Made by a program: the position numbers and the translations under genes
The notes under the pieces: model-generated
The model's database searches: none
Told to the model about the DNA's origin: nothing
The model's input: the letters and a program-made list of their open reading frames with translations, nothing else
Part shown: positions 13,573-25,655 of the stretch, in pieces
Position numbering within the stretch: the first letter of the stretch is position 1
Layout of the letters: each line of letters begins with the position of its first letter
From: Hemerocallis citrina
Lineage: Eukaryota > Streptophyta > Magnoliopsida > Asparagales > Asphodelaceae
Assembly: GCA_017893485.1 (NCBI GenBank)
Contig: CM030358.1
Location: 250,014,256 to 250,078,255 of the forward strand
Direction: 5' to 3'
Length of the DNA: 64,000 bases

Positions 13573-15472
13573 ATTCCAAAATAATGTTTTTTTTTGAAGT
13601 TTATAAACTCAAGGATTTTCTAATATTTTCTCCCAATTCTTATATATATATATATATATATATATATACTGTAAGATTCACAATAGTCAAAGTAAAATAA
13701 AATAAAAAAATGAAAATATATCTTCCAAATTTTTTTTTTGGCCACAGCCGAATTCGAACCGCACAACACACACACACACAGTGCACAATCAGCAAGACCC
13801 AACGGCCCCACGCACTAGCCAAAAGGGACAAGGCGCCTAACTGTCACAAAGGGGGAGTGGGAGGGTTTTGAGTTTGATTCTCGGTGTATGGGGAAAAAAC
13901 AAATTTTGGAATAAAAGCCCCTTGCCGAGACTCAAACCCATACACACACAGTGCTACGGTAACGCAACTGAAGCCCCCCTATAACCAGTATGACCATAGG
14001 GATTAACTGATATAGGCTTGGTTAAAAATAGGTTTAAGTCGAGTCTCTGTCTATTGGAAAATATTCTATTTTTCAAACGATTGTAACCTAGTTCCTTCTT
14101 TACAAAAACTTCTAAAAATTTCCAGAATTCTGAATTTACATACATTTAATAAATCAGTGACTTTAAAATAATTTTTTTTGACATTAAAAAAAGTGTTTTC
14201 ACTCTAATTTATGTTCTATGTTTACAATAATGCCAACAAATCACTTTAACAAATTTGCTACTCAATTTCTTGCATTAGGATTTTGTTAAAAGGTGTATAT
14301 TCCTGTTTTCCCTCTTTAGTCATAATGCTTATAATCCAAGTTGTATTTTTGAGCAAAATAATACCATGGTTCCATAAGCGCAAAAATTAATAATTCATTC
14401 GCTAATCAACACATGAACCTTTTCTACAATTACATGGTTCCAATTCTACAACTTCATGGCAATAAGTGAATTTTAACCACATTAAACATGAATTATAACC
14501 AATAGCACACAATTCATCAAGCATTTACTCATTCGTTTAGCAAGTCCTTTTTAGAGTCTACAAGTGATTATCTTATTAGTTCTTTTAGCATGCATAAATA
14601 ACACAAATTTCCTAGCATGATATCTAATATGAGAAGTATAGAAAACCACCCACCTATTTGAAGAAAATTCGACAAAGCTCCTACGATCTCCTTGAACACA
14701 CGAGCGGTCCTTCTCCTCCTAGAATAAGCCACCACAATGTTCCTCTTCCTAGCACTTGGTGAAGCCCGAGCCTTCCTCCTTGCCGTGGGTTGAAGTAGCC
14801 GATCTCCAAGGTAGGGGACACACCCACACACTAATGCACTCAATCTTTTACTCTCTCTCAATCTTTTACTCTCCTATATAGTTTCTTTCTTTCTATTATT
14901 TTTCTTAGTGTTGTATGCATGAAGGTAGGGGGTATTTATACTAGTTTTAGGATAGATTGGAGGGCTAGGATTTTACTAGATGGTTGTAGATGAATGGCTA
15001 GGATAAGATGGAAAGTTGTAGCAACCACCCATGCACACAACTCCACTCTCCCACTCCTCTCCATGCATACCCGGCCACCCTTGGGTGTGCAATGCACACA
15101 CACGTGCATGCATGTGTCCCAACTAGTGTCCCCCTAATTAAAGCTGTACATTACAAAAATAAATAATTGTCTAAAAATGTGTCTGCATGACAAGTTAATT
15201 AAAAAGTAGTTAATTCATGGGCTTTTTAAAAGAAAAAATAGTGGGCTTTTAGAAAAGAAATACTTAATTTATTAAGTTGGGCTTAGTTTAGAAAAACAAA
15301 CTTAGGCTCCTTAAAGAAAAAAAAATGGGCTTAAAGAAATAGGAAAAAGAGATAATAATTATTTGTTCATGTTATAGAAAATTATTTCATAAGAGAATAT
15401 TTATACAAAATTTTGCACGTGCACAACACGTAAAATCTATAATTTCACATTCATAAAATTCAGGGTATTACA
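13573..15472 (-). repeat. Element 2, 3' LTR, inner part
   Basis: Continuation of the split LTR, matching about 22021-24005. It contains a TA microsatellite at about 13641-13668 (much longer in the partner, 22098-22166). A minus-strand TATAAATA (14933-14940) lies upstream of a CT-rich segment and is a likely LTR promoter. Ends TTACA next to the PPT. Confidence 0.92.
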
Positions 15473-15487
15473 ACACTCCCTCCTTAG
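15473..15487 (-). promoter_or_regulatory. Polypurine tract, element 2
   Basis: On the minus strand a purine-rich CTAAGGAGGGAGTGT precedes the 3' LTR directly. It matches the element 1 PPT apart from its last bases. Confidence 0.8.
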
Positions 15488-15569
15488 AATAGTTCCGTTC
15501 CCGGAACTACAATAAAAGAGTGAGAAAACAAAACACAATAAGAAGAAAGAAAATAAAATAAAATACAAA

Positions 15570-17118
15570 TCAACCAAAGAGCTCAGGATGATCCTTCATC
15601 ATCCTCTCCTCAGATTCCCAAGTAGCCTCTTCAACCAACTGGTTTCTCCAGACTACCTTGACCATCGGTATCGTCTTATTCCTCAAGACTTTCTCCCGAC
15701 GACTAACAATCTCAATCGAAAGCTCAATGTAACTCAGATCCAACTGCAAGCCCTCTGGCACTTCGGGCAAATGATGATTTGGATCTGGAATGTAAGCTCT
15801 CAGCATATACACATGAAAGACATTGTGCACCTGAGACAACTCTTCCGGTAATTCAAGCCGATAAGCAGTTTTCCCAATCCGCTTTAATATCTTATACGGG
15901 CCTATGAATCTTGGGGCTAACTTCCCACCTTTGCCAAATCTAATCACACCTTTACTAGGTGATACCTTCAGAAAGACAAAGTCACCAACCTCAAACTCAA
16001 GGTCCCTTCTCCGGTTGTCTGCATAGCTCTTCTGCCTACACTGAGCATCCACCAACCTCTTCCTGATCAGACCAATCTTTTCAGAGGTCTACTGCACAAT
16101 CTCAGGCCCAGACATCTACCGCTTCCTAACTTCGAACCAACAAACAGGTGTCCGGCACTTCCTGCCATACAAGGCCTCGTAGGCACCATCCCAATACTAG
16201 TCTGAAAACTGTTGTTGTAGGAAAACTCCACCAAAGCTAAATGCCTTTCCCAACTGCCTCCAATGTCTAGTACACAACACCGAAGTATGTCCTCAAGAAT
16301 ACGGTTGACTCTCTCGGTCTGCCCATCGGTCTGTGGATGAAAAGCAATGCTAAAATCTGTCTTGGTACCTAAAGCTGTCTGAAGACTCATCCAGAAATGC
16401 GAAGTAAACCGCGCATCTCGATCAGACACAATGGTTAACGAAACACCATGAAGCCTAACAACTTCACCAACATACATCTCAGCTAACTTGTCCATCGAAG
16501 CAGTGAGCTTCGTCGCCAAGAAGTGAGCGGACTTGGTTAGTCGATCGACTATAGCCCAAATCGCATCATTGCTTTTGGAACTCTTGGGAAAACCCATGAT
16601 GAAATCTATACTAATGTTATCCCACTTCCATTCCGAAATAGGTAACGGTTGCAATAGACATCCGGGTTTCTGATTCTCAGCTTTGACTTGTTGACAAATC
16701 TCACACCTCGATACAAATTCAGCCACATTCCGCTTCAAACCTGACCACTAGAAATGCTGTGTAATGTCCTTATACATCTTGGTACTCCCAGGATGTACAG
16801 ACAAAAGAGTAGCATGTGCCTCCTGAAGAATACTTTCTTTCAAGTCCGACTGATCCGAATACACAACCTCTCTCCAAACCACAACATTTCATCCCTGATA
16901 TGAAATTTGGACAATTTACCAGCACCAACCTGCTCCTTCATCTTCTGAATCTTTGCATCTTCCTTCTGACTTGTGATAATCCTTTCATTCAGCGTTGGTT
17001 GAAGCCTCAACTGAGCTAAAGATGATCTCAAGCCTTGCAGAACAACTTCAATACCAGCTCGATCCAACTCCTCTATCAGATGACTCTGAGTTGTAATCAA
17101 ACTCGCCAGACTGCTCTT
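15570..17118 (-). pseudogene. Element 2 integrase with chromodomain (broken)
   Basis: Read from 17118 down. An N-terminal linker is open at 16840-17100. Next comes C-EI-C of the zinc finger, then the catalytic core at 16067-16738 with IDFIMGFP, SDRDARFTS and QTERVNRILED carrying the D, D and E residues. A frameshift near 16190 breaks the core's end. The last open frame (15570-16055) has the GPY/F-type KLAPRFIGPYKIL and a C-terminal chromodomain with NQLVEEATWESEE. Function would be cDNA insertion with chromatin targeting. The chromodomain and GPY/F part look the best preserved. Confidence 0.9.
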
Positions 17119-18440
17119 TCAGCTAAGTGCATCAGCAACGATATTAGCCTTCGCAGGATGATACTTAATCTCCGAACGAATGTCCTCAAGTACCTCCAGC
17201 CATCTCCTTTGCTTCAGGTTCAGATCCTTCTGTTGATAGATGTACTTCAAGCTCTTGTGGTCCGTGTACATGTTCAGCTTCTCACCATACACGTAATGTC
17301 TCCATTGCTTCAAGGAGAAGATAATCGCAGCCAACTCCAGATCATGAGTCGGATAATTTTTCTCATGCGGTCTTAGTTGCCTAGACCCATATGCGATCAC
17401 TTTTCCTTCTTGCATTAAGACACAACCAGGCCAGCGATGTGAAGCATCGTTGTAAACATCATACTCAACACCTGCTCTAGGCAACGCTAAAATAGGTGTA
17501 GTAGTCAGCTTCTCTTTCAACTCCTGAAAGCTTGCCTCGCACGGCTCGATCCACTTGAAATTCACATTCTTCTTGGTCAGACCAGTGAGTAGCACGGCTA
17601 TCTGAGCATAGCCCTAGATGAACCTCATGTAGTATCCAGTCAATCCAAGAAAACTCAGAATTTCCTTCACCGTAGTAGGTTTTGCCCAATCCTTCACCGC
17701 CTCTATCTTCTACGGATTAGTTGCCACTCCCTCCTTAGAAAGGATGTGACCTAGGAATGCCACTTCAGATTTCCAGAAATCGCACTTGGATAACTTGGCA
17801 TGCAACTCCTGCTCTTCTAGCTTCTTCAAAACGGCTGCCAGATGCTCCGTGTGCTCCTCCTCCGACTTGGAGTACACAAGAATATCGTCGATAAACACCA
17901 CGACGAAAGAATCAATGAACGGCCTCAGAACTCTGTTCATCAAATCCATGAAAATTGCAGGTGCATTCGTCACTCCGAACGGCATAACTAAGAATTCGTA
18001 ATGCACATGTTGAGTTCTGAACGCAGTTTTATGCACATCTTTAGCTTTCACTCGAACTTGATGGTATCCTAATCGAAGATCTATTTTGGAGAAAATAGCA
18101 GCTCCTTGTAGACAATCGAACAAGTCATCTATTCTTGGAATCGGATATTTATTCTGAACAGTGACCTTATTCAGCTCTCGATAATCGATGCACATCCTCA
18201 TCGAACCATTCTTCTTCTTTACCAAAAGCATCGGCGCTCCCTAAGGCGACGCACTTCGGTTGAATAAAGCCTTTCTCCAACACCTCCTCAATCTGCCGTT
18301 TGATCTCATCCTGCTCCACAGGCGCCATCCTATACGGTGCCTTGGAAATAGGTGCACTCCTTGGCTGAACAGTGATGTTGAACTCCACATCACGATGCAG
18401 GGGTAACCCAGAAAAATCCTCTAAGAATACCGTCGGATAA
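17119..18440 (-). pseudogene. Element 2 reverse transcriptase and RNase H (broken)
   Basis: RT is open at 17710-18231, with [31 protein letters not shown] and the catalytic [15 protein letters not shown]. It is joined out of frame to the upstream linker near 18235, and a stop follows at 17710. RNase H is open at 17119-17595, with the [14 protein letters not shown] and [12 protein letters not shown] blocks, but the usual YSDAS reads YNDAS. The motifs identify Ty3/gypsy pol clearly; frameshifts make it non-functional as it stands. Confidence 0.9.
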
Positions 18441-18996
18441 TCCCGAACCACCAAAATCTGCTGCACCTCTATAGGAATCCCTTTCTTCTGACTGATAGCA
18501 GCAACCAAATCTGAACATCTCCTCTTCCCTTGGAAAGTGACTTCAGGTCCACCTGGAGCCTTCATTGTTACTGTGTTGGTCTTGCACTCGATGCTCGCAC
18601 TGTACACCGACATCCAATCAATATCAATGATAACATCGACTCCCAAGGCATTCAGCTCGATCAGATCAATACCAAAAATTCTATCTCCAATCACGATGAA
18701 TTCAGCTCGATCAGATCAATTCCAAAAATTCTATCTCCAATCACGATCCCGCAGTCCGCATAGTACCGATCAGTGGTTAAAGTCTCCCCTGACGGAGTAG
18801 CTACCGCTAAGACCTTGCCTGGAAATATCTTCGGTTCAACTCCCAGAACTTTAGCAAACTTAGGTGATACAAAAGTGTGAGAGGACCCAGTATCGAACAA
18901 AATAACAGCTTTCTTTCCATTCAAATAAAGTTTTCCTGTTACATAACAGTGTACTAAATAAACAGAAAAAAGGACAACAGAAAAAGAAAAGAACAC
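18441..18996 (-). pseudogene. Element 2 protease, frameshifted by a 50-bp tandem duplication
   Basis: The aspartic protease active site DTGSSHTF is intact near 18890. The frame then reads through the IFGIDLIEL segment into a second copy of the same segment and stops. The cause is visible: 18650-18697 is repeated at 18700-18747 with one mismatch, an offset of 50 bp that shifts the frame. The downstream frame (18167-18694) continues normally into LHRDVEFNITVQP and the RT entry. Confidence 0.88.
18650..18749. repeat. 50-bp tandem duplication inside protease
   Basis: Two adjacent copies (18650-18697 and 18700-18747) differ at one base. The partner elements have a single copy at protein level, so this is a private duplication of element 2. 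Confidence 0.92.
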
Positions 18997-18998
18997 TC

Positions 18999-20047
18999 CT
19001 ACACTCCCCCACTCATACCAGTGATGACGTGATCCACCTCATCAGCGTCAGTTTCGATCAAGGCAAATACTCGCCCCTGCTGGTACGGCTTCTTCTCGGC
19101 CTGCTGAGTTGGTCCATTGCGGACGACATCCTGCAGCTTGGAGCAATGAGACTTATAGTGGCCTGTCTCTCCACAGTTGAAACAAGTCACCGGAGGTCTC
19201 ACCCAAGTATTTCCGGGTCTTCCTGCCACCTGAATAGCGTTCGCACCCGTAGGCTTGAACCTTTGAGCCGGTGTTTATTCCCTGACATTGCCAGTAACTG
19301 CGGGCCTCTTCTCCATATTCCAGTTGTCCCTCCGATTCTGAATAGCATGGAATTGCTCCATGTCCACCTCTGTGGCTTCCGCTCGTTTGACCAGCTTGTC
19401 AAACCTCCTGATACCTAGGGGTATCATCTTAGATCTCAGACTTGGCCTTAAACCATGCTAGAACTTTCGAGCCTTCTTCACCTTGTCTATCACCAATTCG
19501 GGAGCATACCTCGAGAGCTGATTGAACCTTGTCTCATACTCTCTAACTGACATGTCGCCCTGCTGCAACGCCAGAAACTCCATGGCCTTCTTCTCCTGGA
19601 CGTCCGATAGAAAGTAATGACTGCGAATTCCTCCAAGAATTCCTCCCAGCTAAGAACAATGTCCCCCATCGTCCACTTCATCGACTGCCACCATACAGCC
19701 TCATCCTTCTCGAACTGAAGTGCCGCCAACTTCACCTTGCTGACCTACGGAGTCTCTAAGACTTCGAAGATGGTCTCTACCTGTCGGATCCAATCGTCAG
19801 CCGCGGTAGGGTCTGACTTCTCCTTAAACACCGGTGGTTTCATCCGCTTGAATGATTCCACGAGTTTGATTACTTCGGGTACTGGATTCGCATGCACCCT
19901 TCCTTGATTCTGATTCATGGCAACGGCATTGAGTGTCTGATAGACCCTCGCTAGTTCTGTTTCCAAGTTCAGACCTTCCCCATTTCGAGCTCTCCTTCTA
20001 GCCATACTCTGATGCAAAAGATCCATTAAATTCGAAGTATAAGACAT
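18999..20047 (-). pseudogene. Element 2 gag
   Basis: The ATG at 20047 opens MSYTSNLMDLLHQSMARRRA, followed by the retrotransposon gag core (DDWIRQVETIFEVL, then AVWWQSMKW and SWEEFLEEF). There is an in-frame stop at 19745-19747 and a frameshift near 19630. After that the frame carries a CCHC knuckle C-FN-C-GETG-H-YKSH-C at about 19160-19200. The protein would assemble particles and package RNA. Length and order match Tekay gags; the breaks disable it. Confidence 0.87.
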
Positions 20048-20262
20048 GAATTTTAAATCAACTTTTCATTTCATTGAATTTCAAACTTTATACATTCGAA
20101 TTTAAAACATTTATGGCATCAAATGAAAACAGTAAGAAGATACAACAGTCTAGTTCCTACGGTTCCTCTTGGCTTCTCGAAGCTCTCCCCGTAGTTCCTC
20201 CACTTCCTCCTTCAGTACATCATACATGTTTTTTTCTCTTCTCGAGTTCCCAAACACGATGA

Positions 20263-20556
20263 CTAAGAACTGCAATGCTCTCTTGCTCTTCGCACACTGT
20301 GCCTGCAACAGCTCTGCTCTTTCCTTTGAGTCTCTACCTGCCTCTGAAGAGACACAATAAGACTGCTCGGAACTGGTTCTTCCTCGTCGGAGGAATCATC
20401 AGATGAATTCGGAGGTGGAGTGATCTCTCGAGACTCAGGCCATTCCTCTTCAAATTCTTCAGGATCCTCTTCATCTGAATCAGCTTGCCCAGGGTAGTAA
20501 TCCTCCTCAATGATGTGCCAGTCGTCATCTCCAGCTGGATCGAAGTGGTCCGCCAT
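20263..20556 (-). CDS. Element 2 acidic leader ORF upstream of gag (97 aa)
   Basis: The ATG at 20556 follows a pyrimidine-rich stretch ending in AAG. The protein starts MADHFDPAGDDDWHII and has a long Glu/Asp-rich middle (residues ~20-70), then a Gln/Arg-rich end. A candidate donor (minus-strand GTAAGT, 20611-20616) lies just upstream, but the implied intron would be only about 60 nt. Elements 1 and 3 have related acidic ORFs in the same place, so it is a real component of this family. Its function is unknown; a role as a gag N-terminal extension or separate accessory protein is inference. Confidence 0.65.
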   Translation of the reverse strand: MADHFDPAGDDDWHIIEEDYYPGQADSDEEDPEEFEEEWPESREITPPPNSSDDSSDEEEPVPSSLIVSLQRQVETQRKEQSCCRHSVRRAREHCSS

Positions 20557-20700
20557 CTTAAAGAAAGGAGAAGAAGAAACATAAATCATAGAGCAACACA
20601 AATGTTAGTGACTTACATTTAAATCTCTAAACTTAACACACTCTCTTATGTCCACTTCTAGTGTGTCGTTCCTTATAAATTTGTACTTCTTAGAAGCGTG

Positions 20701-20712
20701 GCTCTGATACCA
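20701..20712 (-). promoter_or_regulatory. Primer binding site, element 2
   Basis: On the minus strand this reads TGGTATCAGAGC, the initiator tRNA-Met site, three bases from the 5' LTR. Confidence 0.92.
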
Positions 20713-20715
20713 CTC

Positions 20716-22090
20716 TGTAACAACCCGAATTCCAAAATATAACTGAATTCGAAGTTCCACAGGATCTTTACACTTCTTTCGTACAATTTTACAAGGAAAT
20801 TAAAAACATTTCTTACATCAGAGTTACATTACACATTTACATTCATATAGCGAAAGCAATTTATAGTAATTTCATGGAACAATTACACAACATTTAAATC
20901 AATCTTTGAGCAGCATGTATACTTCAATTTGTCAACCTCTTTTTCCTGTATATGAAACTGTGGGTGCGTCAGTTCATTCACTGACGAAATATTATACACT
21001 GCCATCCTCTCTATGCCGGAAACAGTATAACGATTTTTCATACTTAAACAACCACAAAATTGATCACAAGTAAAACTACAAGGGACTATCCTATTGATGT
21101 CGTGTTGTGTTGTGCACTTAGTTCTTAATGCAGGTTGTTTACATTATATGACACTAATGCATACTTATTCAGAGTCTATGCAGCCCATACTACATAGGTC
21201 CGAGGGTAAGCCCTTAATCGTTCTTCATCTTGTAGGGTTTGATCTCAGGCCATGACTTAATCTACTACTGTAACTACGGTAAGTATCTTAGGCATTCTAT
21301 GAACTACGAACTCACGTCTAGGTGCCCTGGAGAGAATTCCAATGCACTGACACATGACTCATCATGCAGTCATCTTGTGGTAATTCATCTCCTACCATAA
21401 ACGTGACACCACCCGTAGTCATTAGATCACCCCGTAAGCGTTGCCACCGGGACGGTACTCTGGAGTAGTATCCACGCCCTAATCATGATGCATCATGGGA
21501 CATCCTGTGGATACCCTCACACCGCCAATCCAATGGCCCCCATACTCTTGTTTGTCTCTTACGTTCATCACATCTTCACTATGTATCTCATCCTTAGGTA
21601 TAGTTGGAGGTCACTAATATAGAATCTAGCATTACTCCTACATCGGCCTTTTCAATATCAACCTTTATCAACGACCCAAACTTGGTCAAAATACCATAAA
21701 TTCTCTTCTCAATACTTTTTCATTCTTGTCAAAGTAGAGTCTTAGCCAGGTTCTAGTATAAGTCCTCATTTTCACATTCATTAAAACATGTCCACAAATT
21801 TCACATTTCATCACATTCTCTTTCTAACACATTTCTATGTACAATTTGCATATTCAAAAGAAAATTTTTATTTGATTCTACTTCACAAAAGTCTCAATTC
21901 ATCTCTTTGCAATTATTTTCATACTCAAGATTTTCACTTTCTTTATTTTAGAAACTCAAAAGATCAAAACTAAAGTGAACTCTTCACTCTAAAAAAAGAT
22001 TGTATTTCTCTTTTAAGGGTCTATAATTCCAAAATAATTTTTTTTTTAAGTTTATAAAATTAAGGATTTTCTAATATTTTCTCCTTATTC

Positions 22091-22170
<80 letters not shown>

Positions 22171-24005
22171 AAGATTCACAATAGTCAAAGTAAAATAAAA
22201 ATAAAAAAAGAAAATATTTCTTCCCAATTTTTTTTTTTGGCCACAGCCGGATTCGAATCACACAGCACACACACACAGGGCACAGTGCATAGTCACCGAG
22301 ACCCAAAGGCCCCACGTGCTAGCCAAAAGGGATAAGGCGCCCAACTGTCACAAAGGGGGAGTGGGAGGGTTTTGAGTTTGATTCTCGGTGTATAGGGAAA
22401 AAATCGAATTTTGGAATAAAAGCCCCTTGCCGAGACTCGAACCCATACACACGCAGTGCTACAGTAATGCAACTAAAGCCCCCCTATAACTAGTATGACC
22501 ATAGGGATTAACTGATATAGGCTTGGTTAAAAATAGGTTTAAGTCGAGTCTCTGTCTATTGGAAAATATTCTATTTTTCAAACGATCGTAACTTAGTTTC
22601 TTCTTTACAAAAACTTCTAAAAATTTCCAGAATACTGAATTAACGTACATTTAATAAATCGGTGATTTTAAAATAATTTTTTTTGACATTAGAAAAAGTC
22701 TTTTCACTCTAATTTATGTTCTATGTTTACAATAATGCCAAGAAATCACTTTAACAACTTTAACAAATTTGCTACTCAATTTCTTGCATTAGGATTTTGT
22801 TAAAAGATCTAAATTCCTGTTTTCCCTCTTTATTCATAACGCTTATAATCTAAGTTGTATTTTTTAGAAAAATAATACCATGGTTCCATAAGCACAAAAA
22901 TTAATAATTCATTCGCTAATCAACACATGAACCTTTTACAATTACATGGTTCCAATTCTACAACTTCATGGAAATAAGTGAATTTTAACTACACTAAACA
23001 TGAATTATAACCAATAGCACACAATTCATCAAGCATTTACTCATTCATTTAGCAAGTCATTTTTAGAGTCTACAAGTGATTATCTTATTAGTTCTTTTAG
23101 CATGCATAAATAACACAAATTCCTTAGCATGATATCTAATATTAGAAGTATAGAAAACCACCCACCTATTTGAAGAAAATTCCACAAAGCTCCTACGATC
23201 TCCTTGAACACACGAGCGGTCCTTCTCCTCCTAGAATGAGCCACCACGATGTTCCTCTTCCTTGCACTTGGTGAAGCCCGAGCCTTCCTCCTTGCCATGG
23301 GTTGAAGTAGCCGAATCTCAAAGGTAGGGGACACACCCACACACTAATGCACTCAATCTTTTACTCTCTCTCAATCTTTTACTCTCCTATATAGTTTCTT
23401 TCTTTCAATTATTTTTCTTAATGTTGTATGCATGAAGGTAGAGGGTATTTATACTAGTTTTAGGATAGATTGGAGAGCTAGGATTTCACTAGATGGTTGT
23501 AGATGAAATGGCTAGGATAAGATGGAAAGTTGTAGCATCCATCCATGAGCAAATAACCACCCATGCATACAACTCCACTCTCCCACTCCTCTCCATGCAT
23601 ACCCGACCACCCTTGGGTGTGCAATGCACACACACATGCATGCACGTGTCCTAACTAGTGTTCCCCTAATTAAAGTTGTACATTACAAAAATAATTAATT
23701 GTCTAAAAATGTGTCTACATGACAAGTTAATTAAAAAGTAGTTAATTCATGGGCTTTTTAAAAGAAAAAAAAGTGGGCTTTTAGAAAAGAAATACTTAAT
23801 TTATTAAGTTGGGCTTAGTTTAGAAAAACAAACTTAGGCTCCTTAAAGAAAAAAAAAATGGGCTTAAAGAAATAAGAAAAAGAGATAATAATTATTTGTT
23901 CATGTTATAGAAAATTATTTCATAAGAGAATATTTATACAAAATTTTGCACGTGCACAACACGTAAAATCTACAATTTTACATTCATAAAATTCAGGGTA
24001 TTACA
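20716..24005 (-). repeat. Element 2, 5' LTR (3.3 kb)
   Basis: The uninterrupted LTR. It is homologous to 1077-2389 plus 13573-15472 and is bounded by TG and CA. It contains the long TA tract 22098-22166 and a minus-strand TATAAATA at 23446-23453. An 86-codon open frame at 23080-23340 (minus) is shared by both LTRs and begins near the inferred transcription start, but has no recognisable domain. Confidence 0.93.
23446..23453 (-). promoter_or_regulatory. Likely LTR promoter TATA box, element 2
   Basis: Minus-strand TATAAATA inside CTAGTATAAATACCC, the same in both LTRs (other copy 14933-14940). A start about 30 bases downstream would give a U3 of roughly 0.5 kb. Not tested by any transcript. 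Confidence 0.5.
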
Positions 24006-24065
24006 ATTGCGTGCCAATGCCGTCACTGCTTCTTCATCTAGTCGATTCTCGTTACATGTCGTAAT

Positions 24066-24868
24066 CATTGCAAAAGGCAAGCAATTCTTGAACACTTGCA
24101 AGTAGTTCTTATTCTCAATGATCTATCGTATTGTCGACTTTTGTTCATAATCTTTCTTGATTGATTTCAAATCTCAAACCATATATCATCGGTTCGTTTC
24201 TGCCCTGTGCCTGACCTTGTACTGAGAATTTGACATATTTCCATTTAACAAAATTTAGAACTTTATACATGAAAATTGTCGCCCTCTGAGTTTAGAACCC
24301 AGAATATCTTCGGTTTCGCAAACTGATTTGCAGTTTGTGAGATATTTATGTTTTAGTACTGTAACGTCTAAATTTCTAAAATACTGTTTGGGATTGTATC
24401 CTTCGGATTAATTAATTGAAATAATAGATTGTTAGAAAAATTGAAGAACTGAGATTAACTAGAATATTACTGGACATTTTTGGAGTACATTTATAATTTT
24501 TTATGATTTATTAATGAATTTTCTTTAGAATTATAAGCATGAGAATTTGACCCTGAGTTGCTTCCTAAAAACTAGACCTGTAAAGAACAAACTGGTATGC
24601 ATAGTTACTGTCCTTAGAATGTATCGTGTGAATAAGCGTTGGAATCGGCAGGTAGTCTACTTTCTAGAACCCTGACAGAATCGGATTTTCTTTCCGGTAG
24701 CAACGAAAAGTGAGTTTTAATACAATAGTGTACTGTTGTCCAGAATTTTATCTTTATGTTCTTAAGTATAGACATGATTTTTTTTCGAATTTAATGAATT
24801 GAACTAATATATCATGCATTTCATAAACTCTAGATTCCTTCTTGATATTGTCTTGATACCCGTTTTCC
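24066..24868. repeat. Direct repeat, copy B
   Basis: Partner of 1-813, same orientation, with many point differences. The 55 bases before it (24011-24065) continue the pre-insertion target after the TSD of element 2. Confidence 0.8.
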
Positions 24869-25655
24869 GTTGGTTGCATGTTCATGATTGATCAAAGTAA
24901 AAGAATAACAAGCCAGGATAATAAAGGGTAAGACCTAGCAGTGGAAAATACAAGAGAGTGTACTTGGAAGGGGACCCGTGTTTTCCGTAATAGTGACTTC
25001 CCATTTATAAGTTTACATGTTTTCTGTTTACAAGTTTACATGATTACCGTTTACACGTATACATGTTTCCCGTTTACGTTATTCCTTGTTCCCGATTAAC
25101 TATACTTTGAGACTTGGTTGTGTTGTCACTTGCATCCTACACAATCATGTTGTTCCATAATTGAATTTCCAGTTCCTATTTCTTCCATGTTATACCTTTC
25201 TTCTTATTACTATTTTTCTTGTTACTACTTGTCGTCCATAGGTTGCTCTAACAACCCCCCCCCCCCCCCCCCCCCCAAGCTCTAGATGTTGAGTTTACAG
25301 GTACCGAGAGGAACCGATAGAAGGACTTGGCGACAAGAAGTTCTAGAGGATGGAGTCGGATATTGCCTGGAACAGTTATCTTATTTTATGTTTTTTCTTG
25401 TTATTATTATTACGATATTTGTACTTTGTGTATCCAAAGATTATGTTTTTCCCAGTTTTTTATCCGAAGATTATGAGTTTCTAGATGTTGGTTATTGTAT
25501 GAGGATAATTCATGCTATTTCTTGTCTTATGATTATTTTAGAGTTTGCAAGGGTGTGTTTTATATTGTTGAGTAAATTGTACAACTTTTGAATGATGTAT
25601 ATCATTCACTGGGCCTTAGTTGCGTGTTCGTACTTCCTTATTTTGGGAAGCTGGG
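24869..25655. other. Repeat debris with a 20+ base poly-C tract; LTR-like end at right
   Basis: Repeated 'gtttacatgtttcccgtttac'-like phrases occur at 25010-25080, and a pure C run at about 25255-25276. The last ~95 bases (25560-25655), read on the minus strand, start TCACGCCCAGCTTCCCAAAA. They match the start of the fragment at 48738 and a segment at 36240-36320, so this is one end of a dispersed LTR-like family. No gene recognised. Confidence 0.5.

Larger units (their letters stand above)
1077..24005 (-). mobile_element. Element 2: Ty3/gypsy chromovirus (Tekay/Del-like), minus strand, split by element 1
   Basis: This is an LTR retrotransposon read right to left. Its 5' LTR is 20716-24005, PBS 20701-20712, leader ORF 20263-20556, gag 18999-20047, pol 15570-18996, PPT about 15473-15487 and 3' LTR 1077-15472. 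Both LTRs begin TG and end CA, and the flanking bases ATTGC (1072-1076 and 24006-24010) form a perfect 5-bp target-site duplication. The domain order protease-RT-RNase H-integrase-chromodomain and LTRs over 3 kb fit the Tekay/Del clade of chromoviruses, whose chromodomain is thought to steer integration to heterochromatin. The 3' LTR is interrupted by element 1 at 2390-13567. Gag and pol contain several frameshifts and stops, so this copy is not autonomous. Clade assignment rests on motif and structure, not on a tree. Confidence 0.93.

Noticed and set aside
23080..23340. 86-codon minus-strand frame shared by both LTRs of element 2
   Set aside because: Conserved only because LTRs are copies of one another; no known domain. 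Mentioned under the LTR but not called as a gene.
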